Of a DNA stretch of 49,879 bases, positions 1-7,948 are shown piece after piece; the first letter of the stretch is position 1; every line of letters begins with the position of its first letter. Source of the DNA: an uncultured Acidobacteriia bacterium (GTDB lineage: Bacteria > Acidobacteriota > Terriglobia > Bryobacterales > Bryobacteraceae); NCBI GenBank assembly GCA_903929755.1, contig CAIYVZ010000144.1, positions 1 through 49,879 of the forward strand, read 5' to 3'. The notes under the pieces were generated by a model. That model saw nothing but the letters and a program-made list of their open reading frames with translations, made no database searches and was not told where the DNA came from. A program made the position numbers and the translations under genes.

Positions 1-139
1 TGGCCGTTCGAAGCACCCAACTATCCAGCTTGCCAGGTCTTGTTCCAAAGCGCCAGGTCTAAAGTGAAGATTCTTAAAGATTTCTTCGAGTACCCTTTCG
101 ACGTGCCGGAAACCTTCAAGTAGGGGGCTGAACTGTTAC
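1..139 (+). mobile_element. IS 3' end with C-terminal tail of a probable transposase (left copy)
   Basis: The first 139 bases are identical to the reverse complement of the last 139 bases of the window. Reading on the plus strand from base 1, forty codons end in VPETFK and a TAG at 121-123, followed by GGGGGCTGAACTGTTAC, which is where identity between the two copies stops. An open frame ending just before a sharp repeat boundary is what the 3' end of an insertion sequence looks like. The outer tip read inward is GTAACAGTTCAGCCCCC. A GTAA tip is known for IS66-family elements, but the family is not established from 40 residues. The transposase reads into the window here and the rest of the element lies outside. 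Confidence 0.75.
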
Positions 140-172
140 AGGGATTAACCGTGGTAATCTTCGAATACCAAT

Positions 173-454
173 ATGCCCGAAACTGCGAAACACGCGGATG
201 CCGATTTCATTCGCGACACCGATCCGGAGGCATTGCGGGTGTTCTATGACATCCAGCGGCTGCGGTCCGGGGAGCAGAAACTGGCCGATGCTTTTGACCT
301 GAGCCAGGGTCTGTTCGAGATGGCGAAGCAGGGCGTGCGGATGCGGTATCCGGAGGCCGATGAACGTGAAGTGTTCCTGCGCGCCGTGGCCACCCGCTTG
401 CCTCGCGAATTGATGATCCGGGCCTACGGGTGGGATGCTCTGTTGCATGGCTAG
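173..454 (+). CDS. Small protein preceding a nucleotidyltransferase
   Basis: This encodes 93 residues, acidic and charged, with no signal peptide or membrane segment. Its core (residues about 55-90, with QGVRMRYPEADEREVF and a C-terminal AYGWD) has the amphipathic look of a small partner protein found upstream of nucleotidyltransferase genes. It overlaps the next gene by 8 bases, so translation is probably coupled. The pair resembles a two-component toxin-antitoxin or abortive-infection module, but I do not recognise a named family for this member. It starts 33 bases inside the IS boundary, so its native promoter may have been lost or replaced by the IS end. Confidence 0.6.
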   Translation: MPETAKHADADFIRDTDPEALRVFYDIQRLRSGEQKLADAFDLSQGLFEMAKQGVRMRYPEADEREVFLRAVATRLPRELMIRAYGWDALLHG

Positions 455-1037
455 CCTTCACGACGCGGCTTTGCAAGTGTTCAGTGCCCTGGACCGGCTT
501 CGAATCCGGTATGCCGTCGGTGGAAGTTTTGCCAGTTCCTTTCATGGCATAGCCCGGGCTACGCAGGATCTTGATGTGGTTGTGGAACTCACGGAAGAGG
601 GGGCCCGGGAGTTGTTCCAGGCGGTGGCACCTGATTTTTATGCTGACGAGAAAACAATGCTGGATGCGATTCGCCGCGGTATGTCCTTCAATCTCATCCA
701 CCTCGAGTCCGGTCATAAGTTCGATCTGTTTGTGGCCGGACGCCATCCTCTGGGCGGCGAACAACTGGCGCACCGGAAACTGGTGAAGACGGCGATGCTG
801 GGCGGTGACCCTTTGGAAATTCACCTTGTCTCGGCAGAGGACATCGTCCTTGTTAAGCTGCTTGGGTATCGGGCGGGCGGCGACGTCTCCGAGCGCCAGT
901 GGAATGATCTGGTGAATCTGGCTGCGGTGCAGCGGGACAGAGCGGATTACCCGTATCTGGAAACGCAGGCGTTGCGGCTTGGTGTTGCCGACTTGCTCGA
1001 CCGGTTGTGGTCCTCCTCGCGCGATTCAGCCGGATAG
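447..1037 (+). CDS. Nucleotidyltransferase-fold protein (AbiEii/DUF6036-like)
   Basis: A 196-residue protein of the polymerase-beta-like nucleotidyltransferase fold. The N-terminal part shows YAVGGSFASSFHG followed by ATQDLDVVVEL, the GG/GS plus DxD pattern that binds NTP and metal in this fold. A third acidic position is probable near KFDLFVA. Related proteins often act as one half of type IV-like toxin-antitoxin or phage-defence pairs. I chose the ATG at 447, with an 8-base overlap to the upstream stop, over the ATG at 435, because MASLHDAALQVFSALD is a more typical N-terminus. The two genes form a tight operon. The biological target is unknown. Confidence 0.75.
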   Translation: MASLHDAALQVFSALDRLRIRYAVGGSFASSFHGIARATQDLDVVVELTEEGARELFQAVAPDFYADEKTMLDAIRRGMSFNLIHLESGHKFDLFVAGRHPLGGEQLAHRKLVKTAMLGGDPLEIHLVSAEDIVLVKLLGYRAGGDVSERQWNDLVNLAAVQRDRADYPYLETQALRLGVADLLDRLWSSSRDSAG

Positions 1038-1103
1038 TAGACAGCGTCGCTGCCTCACGCTCCCGGGAAGCGAGGGGCCGTATACAGCCTGTTGCGGGGC
1101 GGT

Positions 1104-1262
1104 ATGAAGGTTGAGGACTGGTTGGCGGACTGCGGGCAGGTGTTCGATGGCACCCACCTCAATCCCACATATCTGCTTGCTCTCTATATAGAGGCGAAGG
1201 TGATCGAGCCTGTAGAGGCAGGTGCGTTAAGCAGCGAAGATCTTGTCCATACCGGCGGCTAA
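1104..1262 (+). CDS. Possible small hypothetical protein or gene remnant
   Basis: A 52-residue reading frame starts MKVEDWLADCG at 1104 behind a GGGGCGGT stretch that could serve as a ribosome-binding site. It contains FDGTHLNPTYLLALYIEAK and ends at 1262, overlapping the tail of the convergent isomerase gene by 36 bases. The composition is protein-like, hydrophobic and acidic and not arginine-rich as antisense shadows here are. It may be a real small gene or a 3' fragment of a longer one. I do not recognise a family. Bases 1038-1103 upstream show nothing else. Confidence 0.3.
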   Translation: MKVEDWLADCGQVFDGTHLNPTYLLALYIEAKVIEPVEAGALSSEDLVHTGG

Positions 1263-2108
1263 GGTCTTAAGGCCCTCTAATGAATTGCCTCCGCCCTGTT
1301 CGGCGATACCCCAGCCGGTGTAGCCTACTTCGTCGATGGCGGCCATTACCGCGGGCCAGTCGTTATCGCCTTCGTTGAAGGGGACCTGGAAGCCGGCGTA
1401 GGGGCCTTCCTTGTCGCGCTTTTTGCGGCTGTATTCCTTGATGTGGAGCTTGGTGATGCGCTTGCCCAGGATGCGGACCCACTGCTCGGGGAAGCCGAAG
1501 TTGACGATGTTGCCGAGGTCGAGGTGCCAGCCGACTTGCGGGCTTTCGAACTCATCGACGTAGCGCGCGGCTTCAATCGGACTGAGCAGGAACTGATTCC
1601 AGACGTTCTCAATCGCAATTTTGACGCCGAGTTCTTTGGCGAGGGGGAGGGCCTTGCGGATTTCGGCTTGCGAGCGGGTCCAGGCATCGGTGTAGGAAAC
1701 CTGTTTCGTGACCGTAGCGGGGACGAAGAGGACGGAGGTGGCTCCATAGGCCTTGGCGTCACGGAGAGACTGCAGCAGGCCTTCGACACCGGCCTTGCGG
1801 ACGGCGGCGTCGGGGTCAGAGAGGGGCTGCTTCCAGTGGGTGTTGCAGCAGACGCTGGCGGCTTTCAGGCCAGTGGCGGCGAAGGCATCGAGGACTTCGC
1901 TCTGCGTCATGTGGCTCATGGGTTCGAGGCCCGCGAAGCCTGCTTCCTTCACTGCTTTGAATTTCTCCAGAACCGAGACCTTCATGTCGATGGTGGCGTA
2001 CATGATGCCTTTGCGGATGTCGCGGGTTTTGGCCGGAGCGAACGCGGCGCTGGTGGCGGCGAGCGCGGTGGTGGACAAGAAAGTTCTGCGGTTCACGGAT
2101 CTAATCAT
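1227..2108 (-). CDS. Tat-exported sugar phosphate isomerase/epimerase-like protein (TIM barrel)
   Basis: A 293-residue protein of the xylose-isomerase-like TIM-barrel superfamily (AP-endonuclease 2 fold). The N-terminus VNRRTFLSTTALAATSAAFA is a twin-arginine signal with an Ala-rich hydrophobic core, so the enzyme is probably periplasmic. Likely metal and substrate ligands sit at the barrel strand ends: the Glu in IAIENVW, the Asp in HLDLGN, the His in LHIKEY and the Glu in GIAEQGG. I chose the ATG at 2108 because upstream codons only lengthen the protein ahead of the Tat motif. It is transcribed divergently from a Gfo/Idh/MocA oxidoreductase across about 40 bases. Such pairs commonly act on the same sugar or inositol, but the substrate cannot be read from sequence. 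Confidence 0.85.
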   Translation of the reverse strand: MIRSVNRRTFLSTTALAATSAAFAPAKTRDIRKGIMYATIDMKVSVLEKFKAVKEAGFAGLEPMSHMTQSEVLDAFAATGLKAASVCCNTHWKQPLSDPDAAVRKAGVEGLLQSLRDAKAYGATSVLFVPATVTKQVSYTDAWTRSQAEIRKALPLAKELGVKIAIENVWNQFLLSPIEAARYVDEFESPQVGWHLDLGNIVNFGFPEQWVRILGKRITKLHIKEYSRKKRDKEGPYAGFQVPFNEGDNDWPAVMAAIDEVGYTGWGIAEQGGGNSLEGLKTLAAGMDKIFAA

Positions 2109-2148
2109 AATCCATGCCGTCATAAACCACGAGAGGCGATCCGATAAA

Positions 2149-3477
2149 ATGGCGGGCATGAATACGCTGAACCAGTTATCGCTACCTCAGGCCTCGCGCC
2201 GCGATTTCTTCCGGGGCACTGCGGTTACCACCGCGCTGCTCGCCGGGGCTCCCGCCCTGCTGCGAGGGACTCCCGCCGGGGAGGCGATCAAGGTAGGTCT
2301 GGTGGGGTGCGGGGGACGCGGCACGGGCGCGGCGAATCAGGCGATGAATGCCGATGATTACTCGATGCTGTGGGCGGTAGCGGATGTGGCGACGGAGAAG
2401 ATTGACGCCTGTCTGGATACTTTGCGGAAGCAGCAGGGTGATAAGGCCGGGGCGAAGGTGGTGGTGGATAAGTCGCGGCAGTTTACGGGACTGGATGCGT
2501 TTGAAAAGCTGCTGCAGAGTGGTGTGGACGTGGTGCTGCTGGCGACACCTCCGGGGTTCCGGCCGGGGCATTTGCGGGCTTGTATCGAAGCCGGAAAGCA
2601 TGTGTTCTGCGAGAAGCCGGTGGCAACGGATGCGCCCGGGATCCGGCACGTGCTGGAGTCGGTAAAGATGGCGAAGCAGAAGAACCTGAATCTGGTGGCG
2701 GGGTTCTGCTGGCGGTATGCGAACCACATAGTGGATACGTTCGACCAGATCCACAACAAGAACGCGATCGGCGACATTATGGCGTACTACGCGACTTATT
2801 ACACGAGTCCGGTGAAGCCGATGCCGCCGGCTTCGACGCGACCGGCGGGGATCAGCGATATTGAGTGGCAGGTGCGGAACTGGTACAACTTCTCGTGGCT
2901 GTGCGGGGATAGTTTGGTGGAGCAGGCGGTCCACAGTGTGGACAAGGTGGCGTGGGCGATGAAGGATCAGGCGCCGGTTAGCTGCGTGGGTGTGGGGGGA
3001 CGTCAGATTCCGGCCGAGGGTGGGAATATCTATGACCACTTCGAAGTGAATTATCTGTATCCGAATGGCGTGCGGGCGTTTGTGGCGAACAGGCAGAGCG
3101 AGGGTTGCTACAACGAGAACTCGGATTACATTCTGGGCACGCAGGGTGTCTGCACAATTGGGCGGGGGCCGAATCCGCGCATCACGGGCAAGACAACGTG
3201 GAGCTTTGAAGGCCAGAAGTATGACATGTACCAGAAGGAGCATGACGACCTTTTTGCGGCGCTGCGGAAGGGCAAGGTCATCAATGACGGGGAGCGCCTG
3301 GCGACGAGTACGATGCTGGCGATTATGGGCCGGATGGCGGCGTATACAGGGCAGCAGATCACGTGGGATCAGGCTTTGAATTCGCAGGAGAGTTTGGCAC
3401 CGCCTTCGCCGATTGACTGGAATGGCAGCTTTAAACCGGCTTCGACGCCGTTGCCTGGGATTACTAAGTTCCTGTGA
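2149..3477 (+). CDS. Gfo/Idh/MocA-family oxidoreductase, Tat-exported
   Basis: A 442-residue NAD(P)-dependent oxidoreductase. A twin-arginine motif ASRRDFFRG and a hydrophobic stretch occupy residues about 15-40. The Rossmann motif VGLVGCGGRGTGAANQ follows, then the family signature EAGKHVFCEKPVATD, where the Lys of EKP is the usual catalytic residue. The C-terminal alpha/beta domain has HSVDKVAWAM with a likely catalytic His. The start at 2149 lies 12 bases after GAGAGG. A second ATG at 2158 is possible. It is divergent from the isomerase-like gene, and its last codons overlap the next gene (GTGA), so those two are translationally coupled. It is probably periplasmic sugar metabolism, substrate unknown. 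Confidence 0.88.
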   Translation: MAGMNTLNQLSLPQASRRDFFRGTAVTTALLAGAPALLRGTPAGEAIKVGLVGCGGRGTGAANQAMNADDYSMLWAVADVATEKIDACLDTLRKQQGDKAGAKVVVDKSRQFTGLDAFEKLLQSGVDVVLLATPPGFRPGHLRACIEAGKHVFCEKPVATDAPGIRHVLESVKMAKQKNLNLVAGFCWRYANHIVDTFDQIHNKNAIGDIMAYYATYYTSPVKPMPPASTRPAGISDIEWQVRNWYNFSWLCGDSLVEQAVHSVDKVAWAMKDQAPVSCVGVGGRQIPAEGGNIYDHFEVNYLYPNGVRAFVANRQSEGCYNENSDYILGTQGVCTIGRGPNPRITGKTTWSFEGQKYDMYQKEHDDLFAALRKGKVINDGERLATSTMLAIMGRMAAYTGQQITWDQALNSQESLAPPSPIDWNGSFKPASTPLPGITKFL

Positions 3478-4748
3478 GGTTTTGCTCGGTAGTTTTTCTG
3501 GTGGCCTTGCCGGTTTTCGGGGCGGTGGATTTCAGCAAAGACGTGAAGCCGGTGCTGGAGCAGAACTGTACCGGGTGCCATGGGGGCATCCGGCAGTTGG
3601 GCGGGGTGCGGCTGGATACGTCTTCGGGGCTGAATAAAACGAAGGCAAATGTTGTGCTGGCTTCGGTGGAGTCGGGGCGGATGCCTCCGGGTGAACGCCT
3701 GACTTCCACTGAGCAGACGGCGTTGCGCGCGTGGGTTCTGGCGGGCGCGATTTGGCCGGAGAATCTGGTGCTGGAGACGGGCGGCGCGGGGGCTGGCGGG
3801 GCGGATAACATGGCGCTGGTGCGGCGGATTCGCGAGAAGGTTGTTGCGGCTGCTGCCAGTGAAGTGAAGCCGTATACGGCGACGATTCCGAACTCCGAAG
3901 TATCGTTTCAGATGGTGCCAATTCCCGGGGGCGAGTTCCGCATGGGGACTCCGGATTCGGAGAAAGGGCATCGCAAGGATGAGGCTCCGGTGCACCCGGT
4001 AAAGGTTGCGCCGTTCTGGATGTCGGCGCATGAAGTGACGTGGGACGAGTACCGGCTGTTTATGTTTGCGAAGCAGGCGGGCGAGACCACGAAGGATGAG
4101 CGGATCGACGCGGTGAGCCGGCCGACTCGGCCCTATGTGGAGATGAGCTTTGGCATGGGGATTAACGGGTTTCCGGCGATCAGCATGACGCAGCATGCGG
4201 CGAATAAGTATGCCGAGTGGCTGAGTGCGAAGACGGGGCAGTTTTACCGTCTGCCGACCGAGGCGGAGTGGGAGTATGCGTGCCGGGCGGGGTCGATGAC
4301 GGCGTATCCGTGGGGTGATGATCCGAAGTTGCTGTCTGAGTACGCCTGGTTTGATGACAATGCGGACGGGAAGTATCAGAAAGTGGCGGCGAAGAAGCCG
4401 AATGCGTGGGGTTTGTACGACATGCTGGGCAATGTGATGGAGTGGACGCTGGATCAGTATGCGCCGTATTCGGCGGGCGCTCCGGCCAGTGCCTGGGTGA
4501 AAGCAACGAAGTCGTATCCGCAGGCGGTGCGCGGCGGGAGTTGGGCGGATGGTGCCGAGAAGTGCCGGTGCGGGACGCGTGTGCCTTCGGATGCGAGTTG
4601 GAAGCAGCAGGACCCGCAGTTGCCGAAGAGCATCTGGTATCACACGGACGCGCAGTGGCTGGGATTTCGGCTGGTAAGGCCGGTGAAGGTGCCTGGCGTG
4701 GAAGAGATGTTCGCGGCGTGGAATAACGGGGTGGAGCGGGACCGGTAG
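3474..4748 (+). CDS. Planctomycete-type cytochrome c domain fused to an FGE-like (sulfatase-modifying factor) domain
   Basis: A 424-residue two-domain exported protein. After a signal peptide (residues 1-17) comes DFSKDVKPVLEQNCTGCHGG, a CxxCH haem c site of the short Planctomycete-type cytochrome (PSCyt1-like) with a late SGRMPPG methionine region. From about residue 145 a formylglycine-generating-enzyme-like domain runs to the C-terminus: FQMVPIPGGEFRMGTPDSE, a DEAPVHPV stretch, RLPTEAEWEYACRAG, LYDMLGNVMEWT, AVRGGSWADG and a final LGFRLVRP. The FGE fold is also used by proteins that bind ligands or act in other maturation reactions, so sulfatase activation is not implied. No sulfatase gene is nearby. 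Translation starts at GTG 3474, which overlaps the upstream TGA. Confidence 0.82.
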   Translation: MRFCSVVFLVALPVFGAVDFSKDVKPVLEQNCTGCHGGIRQLGGVRLDTSSGLNKTKANVVLASVESGRMPPGERLTSTEQTALRAWVLAGAIWPENLVLETGGAGAGGADNMALVRRIREKVVAAAASEVKPYTATIPNSEVSFQMVPIPGGEFRMGTPDSEKGHRKDEAPVHPVKVAPFWMSAHEVTWDEYRLFMFAKQAGETTKDERIDAVSRPTRPYVEMSFGMGINGFPAISMTQHAANKYAEWLSAKTGQFYRLPTEAEWEYACRAGSMTAYPWGDDPKLLSEYAWFDDNADGKYQKVAAKKPNAWGLYDMLGNVMEWTLDQYAPYSAGAPASAWVKATKSYPQAVRGGSWADGAEKCRCGTRVPSDASWKQQDPQLPKSIWYHTDAQWLGFRLVRPVKVPGVEEMFAAWNNGVERDR

Positions 4749-4857
4749 AGTACGGTCCTTTAGACTCCATTCGGCTAATTTAGTAGCCCGTGACAAAAGT
4801 GCCGGGAGCCGCGCGACGACACGCAGGACGAATTGGAAGCGAACTCGACCCGTCGCT

Positions 4858-5616
4858 CTACTGAGTAAATCTCTCCCGTTTAAGGGTCGCTAGCTTTTTC
4901 CAAAGCGCCCGAGCAGTGTCAGCGTGGCCAGCTAGTCCGGTCAACTGCGTTTTCAGGAAACGTGCCTTGTCAGTCGGTATTTGCAGTTCGTCCCGGACGG
5001 CAAATAGAGCGTCCGTGATCAAGGCCGGTAGTTCAGTTCCCCGAACTTGGCATTTTTTCACCAATTCCAACTGAAGGTCAACAAAAGCTTCCTCCGAAAC
5101 CTCCGAACCACGGCCTATCTCGTCCCGTTTGGCCTTGATGATAAGCCGCTCGATGTATAGATCCCCGTAGGCGCGTGTAAAGGTGACGGAGAATGCGGTA
5201 ATCGCCTTGGAAGTTTCTTCGTTACAGATTACCTGCGTTCGGGCCAGGCTTCGCCCCACCTTTGAAGCGGCGTCAACGATATCTGAATCCGGAGTGTTCA
5301 GGTCCGCGATCTTTGCGATGGTGCTTACGGCGAGGGTAACTCCATCCGCACCGTCAAGAAAAACTTCTCTCCTGAGCGCCATGATTCGTTCAATTTGCTT
5401 CTGTTCGGCATCATGTGTGCGCTGTCTGGCGGCGATCAGTGCCGTGCTAATCACGGTAACGACGGCGGCCAAGAGTGCAAGAAAAGCGGCCCAGACCGTC
5501 GGGTGTATCCCATAGATCCAGTCCCACGTGATTCGCCACAACCCCGGCGATTGAGATCCTGTTACCATTCCAAGCCAACCTTGCCGCACTGATAGATTGA
5601 CATCTGCGCTCCTCAT
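4858..5616 (-). CDS. Hypothetical membrane-anchored protein
   Basis: A 252-residue protein with one clear transmembrane helix (VWAAFLALLAAVVTVISTAL, residues about 40-60) followed by a mostly helical, charged cytoplasmic part. The segment RQRTHDAEQKQIERIMALRR just after the helix looks coiled-coil-like. I recognise no catalytic motif or named family. It sits 7 bases downstream of the PIN-domain toxin gene on the same strand, so it may be read through from that operon. Bases 4749-4857 between it and the convergent FGE-fusion gene show no gene. Confidence 0.65.
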   Translation of the reverse strand: MRSADVNLSVRQGWLGMVTGSQSPGLWRITWDWIYGIHPTVWAAFLALLAAVVTVISTALIAARQRTHDAEQKQIERIMALRREVFLDGADGVTLAVSTIAKIADLNTPDSDIVDAASKVGRSLARTQVICNEETSKAITAFSVTFTRAYGDLYIERLIIKAKRDEIGRGSEVSEEAFVDLQLELVKKCQVRGTELPALITDALFAVRDELQIPTDKARFLKTQLTGLAGHADTARALWKKLATLKRERFTQ

Positions 5617-5623
5617 AATTGGT

Positions 5624-6040
5624 CTATGTCGGTGCGAAGGGATTTCGTATCCGGACCCCTGCGATTGTGCTGCCGTGGCCCAGGTCTTCGCTGTAAAGAA
5701 CGCTGGCTTTGGCGATTCGGGCCGCGTGGATAATCATGGCGTCCCAGAACGATATTTGGTGCAGGCGGTGTAGTTCTATCGATGCGACGATATCGGATTC
5801 GGTGAACCGGATGACTCTCGATTGCGTGAGAATCTCGACCTTCCGTTGCGCCTTCATCGGGTCGCCACCCAGCTTACGGGTAACCGTGTTGTAGTATTCC
5901 TGCAAAACCTGTAACGAGATGACCAGGGAACGGCTACGGCTATGTTCCGTCACCAGCTTTATCGCAATCTCCTGCTTTTCGGGATTGCGGTCGTCGTCCG
6001 CATAAACCAAAACATTTGTGTCAAAGAAAGCGAGGTCCAT
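5624..6040 (-). CDS. PIN-domain ribonuclease toxin (VapC-like)
   Basis: A 138-residue PIN-domain protein. The first acidic residue is in AFFDTNVLVYADD, a conserved Glu follows in LQEYYN, and the later acidic pair is in ISFWDAMIIHAA and YSEDLGHG, giving the usual four-acid metal site. VapC-type toxins are Mg-dependent endoribonucleases that cut tRNA or rRNA when freed from their antitoxin. The upstream gene on the same strand, 12 bases away, encodes a small ribbon-helix-helix-like protein, the expected antitoxin. Size and order match type II VapBC modules. Confidence 0.88.
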   Translation of the reverse strand: MDLAFFDTNVLVYADDDRNPEKQEIAIKLVTEHSRSRSLVISLQVLQEYYNTVTRKLGGDPMKAQRKVEILTQSRVIRFTESDIVASIELHRLHQISFWDAMIIHAARIAKASVLYSEDLGHGSTIAGVRIRNPFAPT

Positions 6041-6052
6041 TGATCCTCAGCC

Positions 6053-6280
6053 TCAACGGCGTTCGTGAATTTCTTCACGGTTAAACTTCCAGCCCTTAGA
6101 ATCTCCGTGCATTTCCCGGGACAGGCGCTCAAACTCGTCCATGTCATCTGCTGACCTCGATTTTCCTGCCAATGAAGCGAGGTAGTCCCGGACAAGTTGA
6201 TTGACACTTGTGCCCAGAACTTCCGCCTGTTTTCTGGCAAGCTGAATGGTTTCATCGTCCACAGACAGGGTGATGTTCAT
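6053..6280 (-). CDS. Antitoxin of the VapBC-like pair (RHH/DUF6364-like)
   Basis: A 75-residue protein beginning MNITLSVDDETIQLARKQAE, a beta-strand plus helix pattern typical of ribbon-helix-helix DNA-binding antitoxins, followed by GTSVNQLVRDYLASLAG and an acidic, toxin-binding C-terminal tail ending in REEIHERR. I chose the ATG at 6280. The earlier GTG at 6301 would put coding sequence through the perfect palindrome that most likely is the operator. It would neutralise the PIN toxin downstream and repress the operon together with it. Confidence 0.82.
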   Translation of the reverse strand: MNITLSVDDETIQLARKQAEVLGTSVNQLVRDYLASLAGKSRSADDMDEFERLSREMHGDSKGWKFNREEIHERR

Positions 6281-6459
6281 GTTTTCATAATACGTGCGCA
6301 CGTATTATGTGTCAAATGGCGGCTTGGCTTACCGGTTGCCTTCTCATACTGGAGGACAAGTTTGTCGAAGGCTTCGGTGAAGGCTCCGGAGGCGAGGACG
6401 TGGGCGACGGCGGGGGCGAGGTAAAGTACGGAGGCCAGGAAGGTCCGCAGAATTCTCAT
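6277..6459 (-). pseudogene. Truncated periplasmic binding protein (ModA-like), N-terminal stump
   Basis: A frame starts 12 bases after the SDR stop codon with MRILRTFLASVLYLAPAVAH, a signal peptide, then VLASGAFTEAFDKLVLQYE and KATGK. That second segment matches the opening of molybdate-type extracellular solute-binding proteins (pattern VxASGxFxxAFxxLxPxFEKATG). Protein-like sequence ends after about 45 residues. The rest of the frame runs into the VapBC palindrome and ends at 6277. The family is normally about 240-260 residues, so this is a 5' remnant, probably cut by arrival of the toxin-antitoxin module. No C-terminal half is visible in the window. Confidence 0.55.
6286..6309. promoter_or_regulatory. 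24-bp perfect palindrome, probable VapBC autoregulatory operator
   Basis: Bases 6286-6309 form an uninterrupted palindrome with half-site CATAATACGTGC. It begins 6 bases upstream of the antitoxin start codon on the minus strand. Type II antitoxins commonly bind such symmetric sites over their own promoter, so this is the likely operator. It also sits at the boundary with the truncated ModA-like gene. Confidence 0.7.
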
Positions 6460-6471
6460 GGTGGATTGATT

Positions 6472-7932
6472 TTATACGTTTTTGGGCCGCTCCGCTTCGT
6501 TGCGGAGACCTCGCAGCATGCCTCCGAACACGAAGTGGTGGAAGGGGGCTACGGCGTACCAGTAAAGGATTCCGAAGAGGCCTCGGGGGCGGAACAGGGC
6601 GGTTTGGCGGAGGCGGGTTCGGCCTTCGGGCAGTTGCTCGACAGCGAATTCCAGCATGGCTTCGCCGGGGAGTTTCATTTCGGCCTGGAGCGCGAGTCGG
6701 GCGTTCTGGCGGAGGTCGGTGACGCGCCAGAAGTCGAGGGCTTCGCCGTAACCGAGGTTGGTGGGGTGGCGGCGTCCGCGGCGCAGGCCGGGGCCCCCCA
6801 GCAGCAGGTCGAGCCAGCCGCGCAGGACCCATAGCCAGTTGGAGGAATACCAGCCGTTTTCGCCGCCGATACGGCAGACGGCGCGGAAAACTTCGGTGGC
6901 CGGGGCGTTGACGGTGATTTCGCGCGCGTCCCGGAAGACGGTGCCGCCGGCCCAGTCGGGGTCACCCGGAATGGCGCCTGCCATGGACCAGTTGGTCTCG
7001 ACGTTGTGCGCCATGGTTTTTACGACGGCGGCGTGGATGGCTTCGCGGACGGTGAGGCACTTGCCCGGCAGGATGCGGGTGATGCGGTCATCGCGGCAGA
7101 CGACGGGGTTTTTCAGACCTTCGGCGAGGGGCTTGCCGATGTCGTTGCTGAGGGGCGTGACGAAGTGAATCCAGTAGGAACTGAGGCGCGGCGTGAGGAC
7201 GGGGAGGGGGATAATCCAGCGACGCTTCAGGCCGAGTTCTTCGGCCATGATGCGCATGATGTCGCGGTAGCAGAGGACTTCGGGGCCGCCGATATCGTAG
7301 ATCTGGCCCGTGGTTTCGGGGTGATCGAGGAGGCCGGTGAGGTAGCGGATGACGTCGCGGACGGCGATGGGCTGCGACGGGGTGGAGACCCACATGGGCG
7401 TGATCATGATGGGCAGGCGCTCGACGAGGTAGCGGAGGATTTCGAAGGAAGCGGAGCCTGAGCCAATGATCATGGCGGCGCGGAGAACGGTGACGGGGAC
7501 GCCGGTGGAGGCGAGGGCGGTTTCGACGTCACGGCGGGAGGCGAGATGCTCGCTGAGGTCTGGGCCGGTTTCGCCGAGGCCGCCGAGGTAGATGATGCGC
7601 CGGAGGCCGGCTTGTTGGGCGGCGAGGGCGAACTGGAGGGCGAGGTGATGGTCCTGCCGGGCGTAGGCGGCGCCGGCGGAGGTCATGGAGTGGACGAGGT
7701 AAAAGGCGGTGGTGCAGCCCTGGAGGTCGAGGGCGAGGGTGGCGGAATCGGTCAGGTCGCTTTGTCGGACTTCGAGGCGTGGGTTGGCGGCCCAGTCACG
7801 GGTGAGAAGTTTGCGGGGGGAGCGGGCGAGGCAACGGACGTTGTGGCCGGCTTCAAGAAGGGTGTGGGCGAGGCGGCCGCCAATATAGCCGGTGGCTCCC
7901 AGGATGGCGAGGGTAGGGGTTGGGTTGGCGAT
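6472..7932 (-). CDS. SDR-family NAD(P)-binding oxidoreductase with DUF2867 domain; no canonical start codon
   Basis: About 486 residues. The Rossmann motif AILGATGYIGGRLAHTLLEA is encoded at about 7851-7911, followed by LQGCTTAFYLVHSM, typical of atypical/extended SDR proteins. From about residue 310 comes a DUF2867 (SRPBCC-like) domain with WYSSNWLWVLRGWLD and LFGILYWYAVAPFHHFVF. Downstream ATGs (for example 7686) would remove the whole nucleotide-binding loop, so translation must start earlier. Between the tRNA gene and the Rossmann motif the frame holds only ATC at 7932 and CTG at 7941 as possible starts, with no ATG, GTG or TTG. I placed the start at the ATC. Its function is unknown; such proteins are proposed NAD(P)-dependent enzymes or binding proteins. 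Confidence 0.75.
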   Translation of the reverse strand: MANPTPTLAILGATGYIGGRLAHTLLEAGHNVRCLARSPRKLLTRDWAANPRLEVRQSDLTDSATLALDLQGCTTAFYLVHSMTSAGAAYARQDHHLALQFALAAQQAGLRRIIYLGGLGETGPDLSEHLASRRDVETALASTGVPVTVLRAAMIIGSGSASFEILRYLVERLPIMITPMWVSTPSQPIAVRDVIRYLTGLLDHPETTGQIYDIGGPEVLCYRDIMRIMAEELGLKRRWIIPLPVLTPRLSSYWIHFVTPLSNDIGKPLAEGLKNPVVCRDDRITRILPGKCLTVREAIHAAVVKTMAHNVETNWSMAGAIPGDPDWAGGTVFRDAREITVNAPATEVFRAVCRIGGENGWYSSNWLWVLRGWLDLLLGGPGLRRGRRHPTNLGYGEALDFWRVTDLRQNARLALQAEMKLPGEAMLEFAVEQLPEGRTRLRQTALFRPRGLFGILYWYAVAPFHHFVFGGMLRGLRNEAERPKNV

Positions 7933-7948
7933 GGCAGTCAGGTAAAAA

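Noticed and set aside
1443-2147. Long open frame antisense to the sugar-isomerase-like gene
   Set aside because: GC-rich codon mirror of a well-recognised gene; the translation is Gly/Glu-biased with no domain.
2182-3243. 353-codon frame antisense to the Gfo/Idh/MocA gene
   Set aside because: Arg/His-rich low-complexity translation, typical of shadow frames here; the plus strand has all family motifs.
3369-4796. 475-codon frame antisense to the FGE-fusion gene
   Set aside because: Arg/Pro/His-rich with no motif; the opposite strand is clearly coding.
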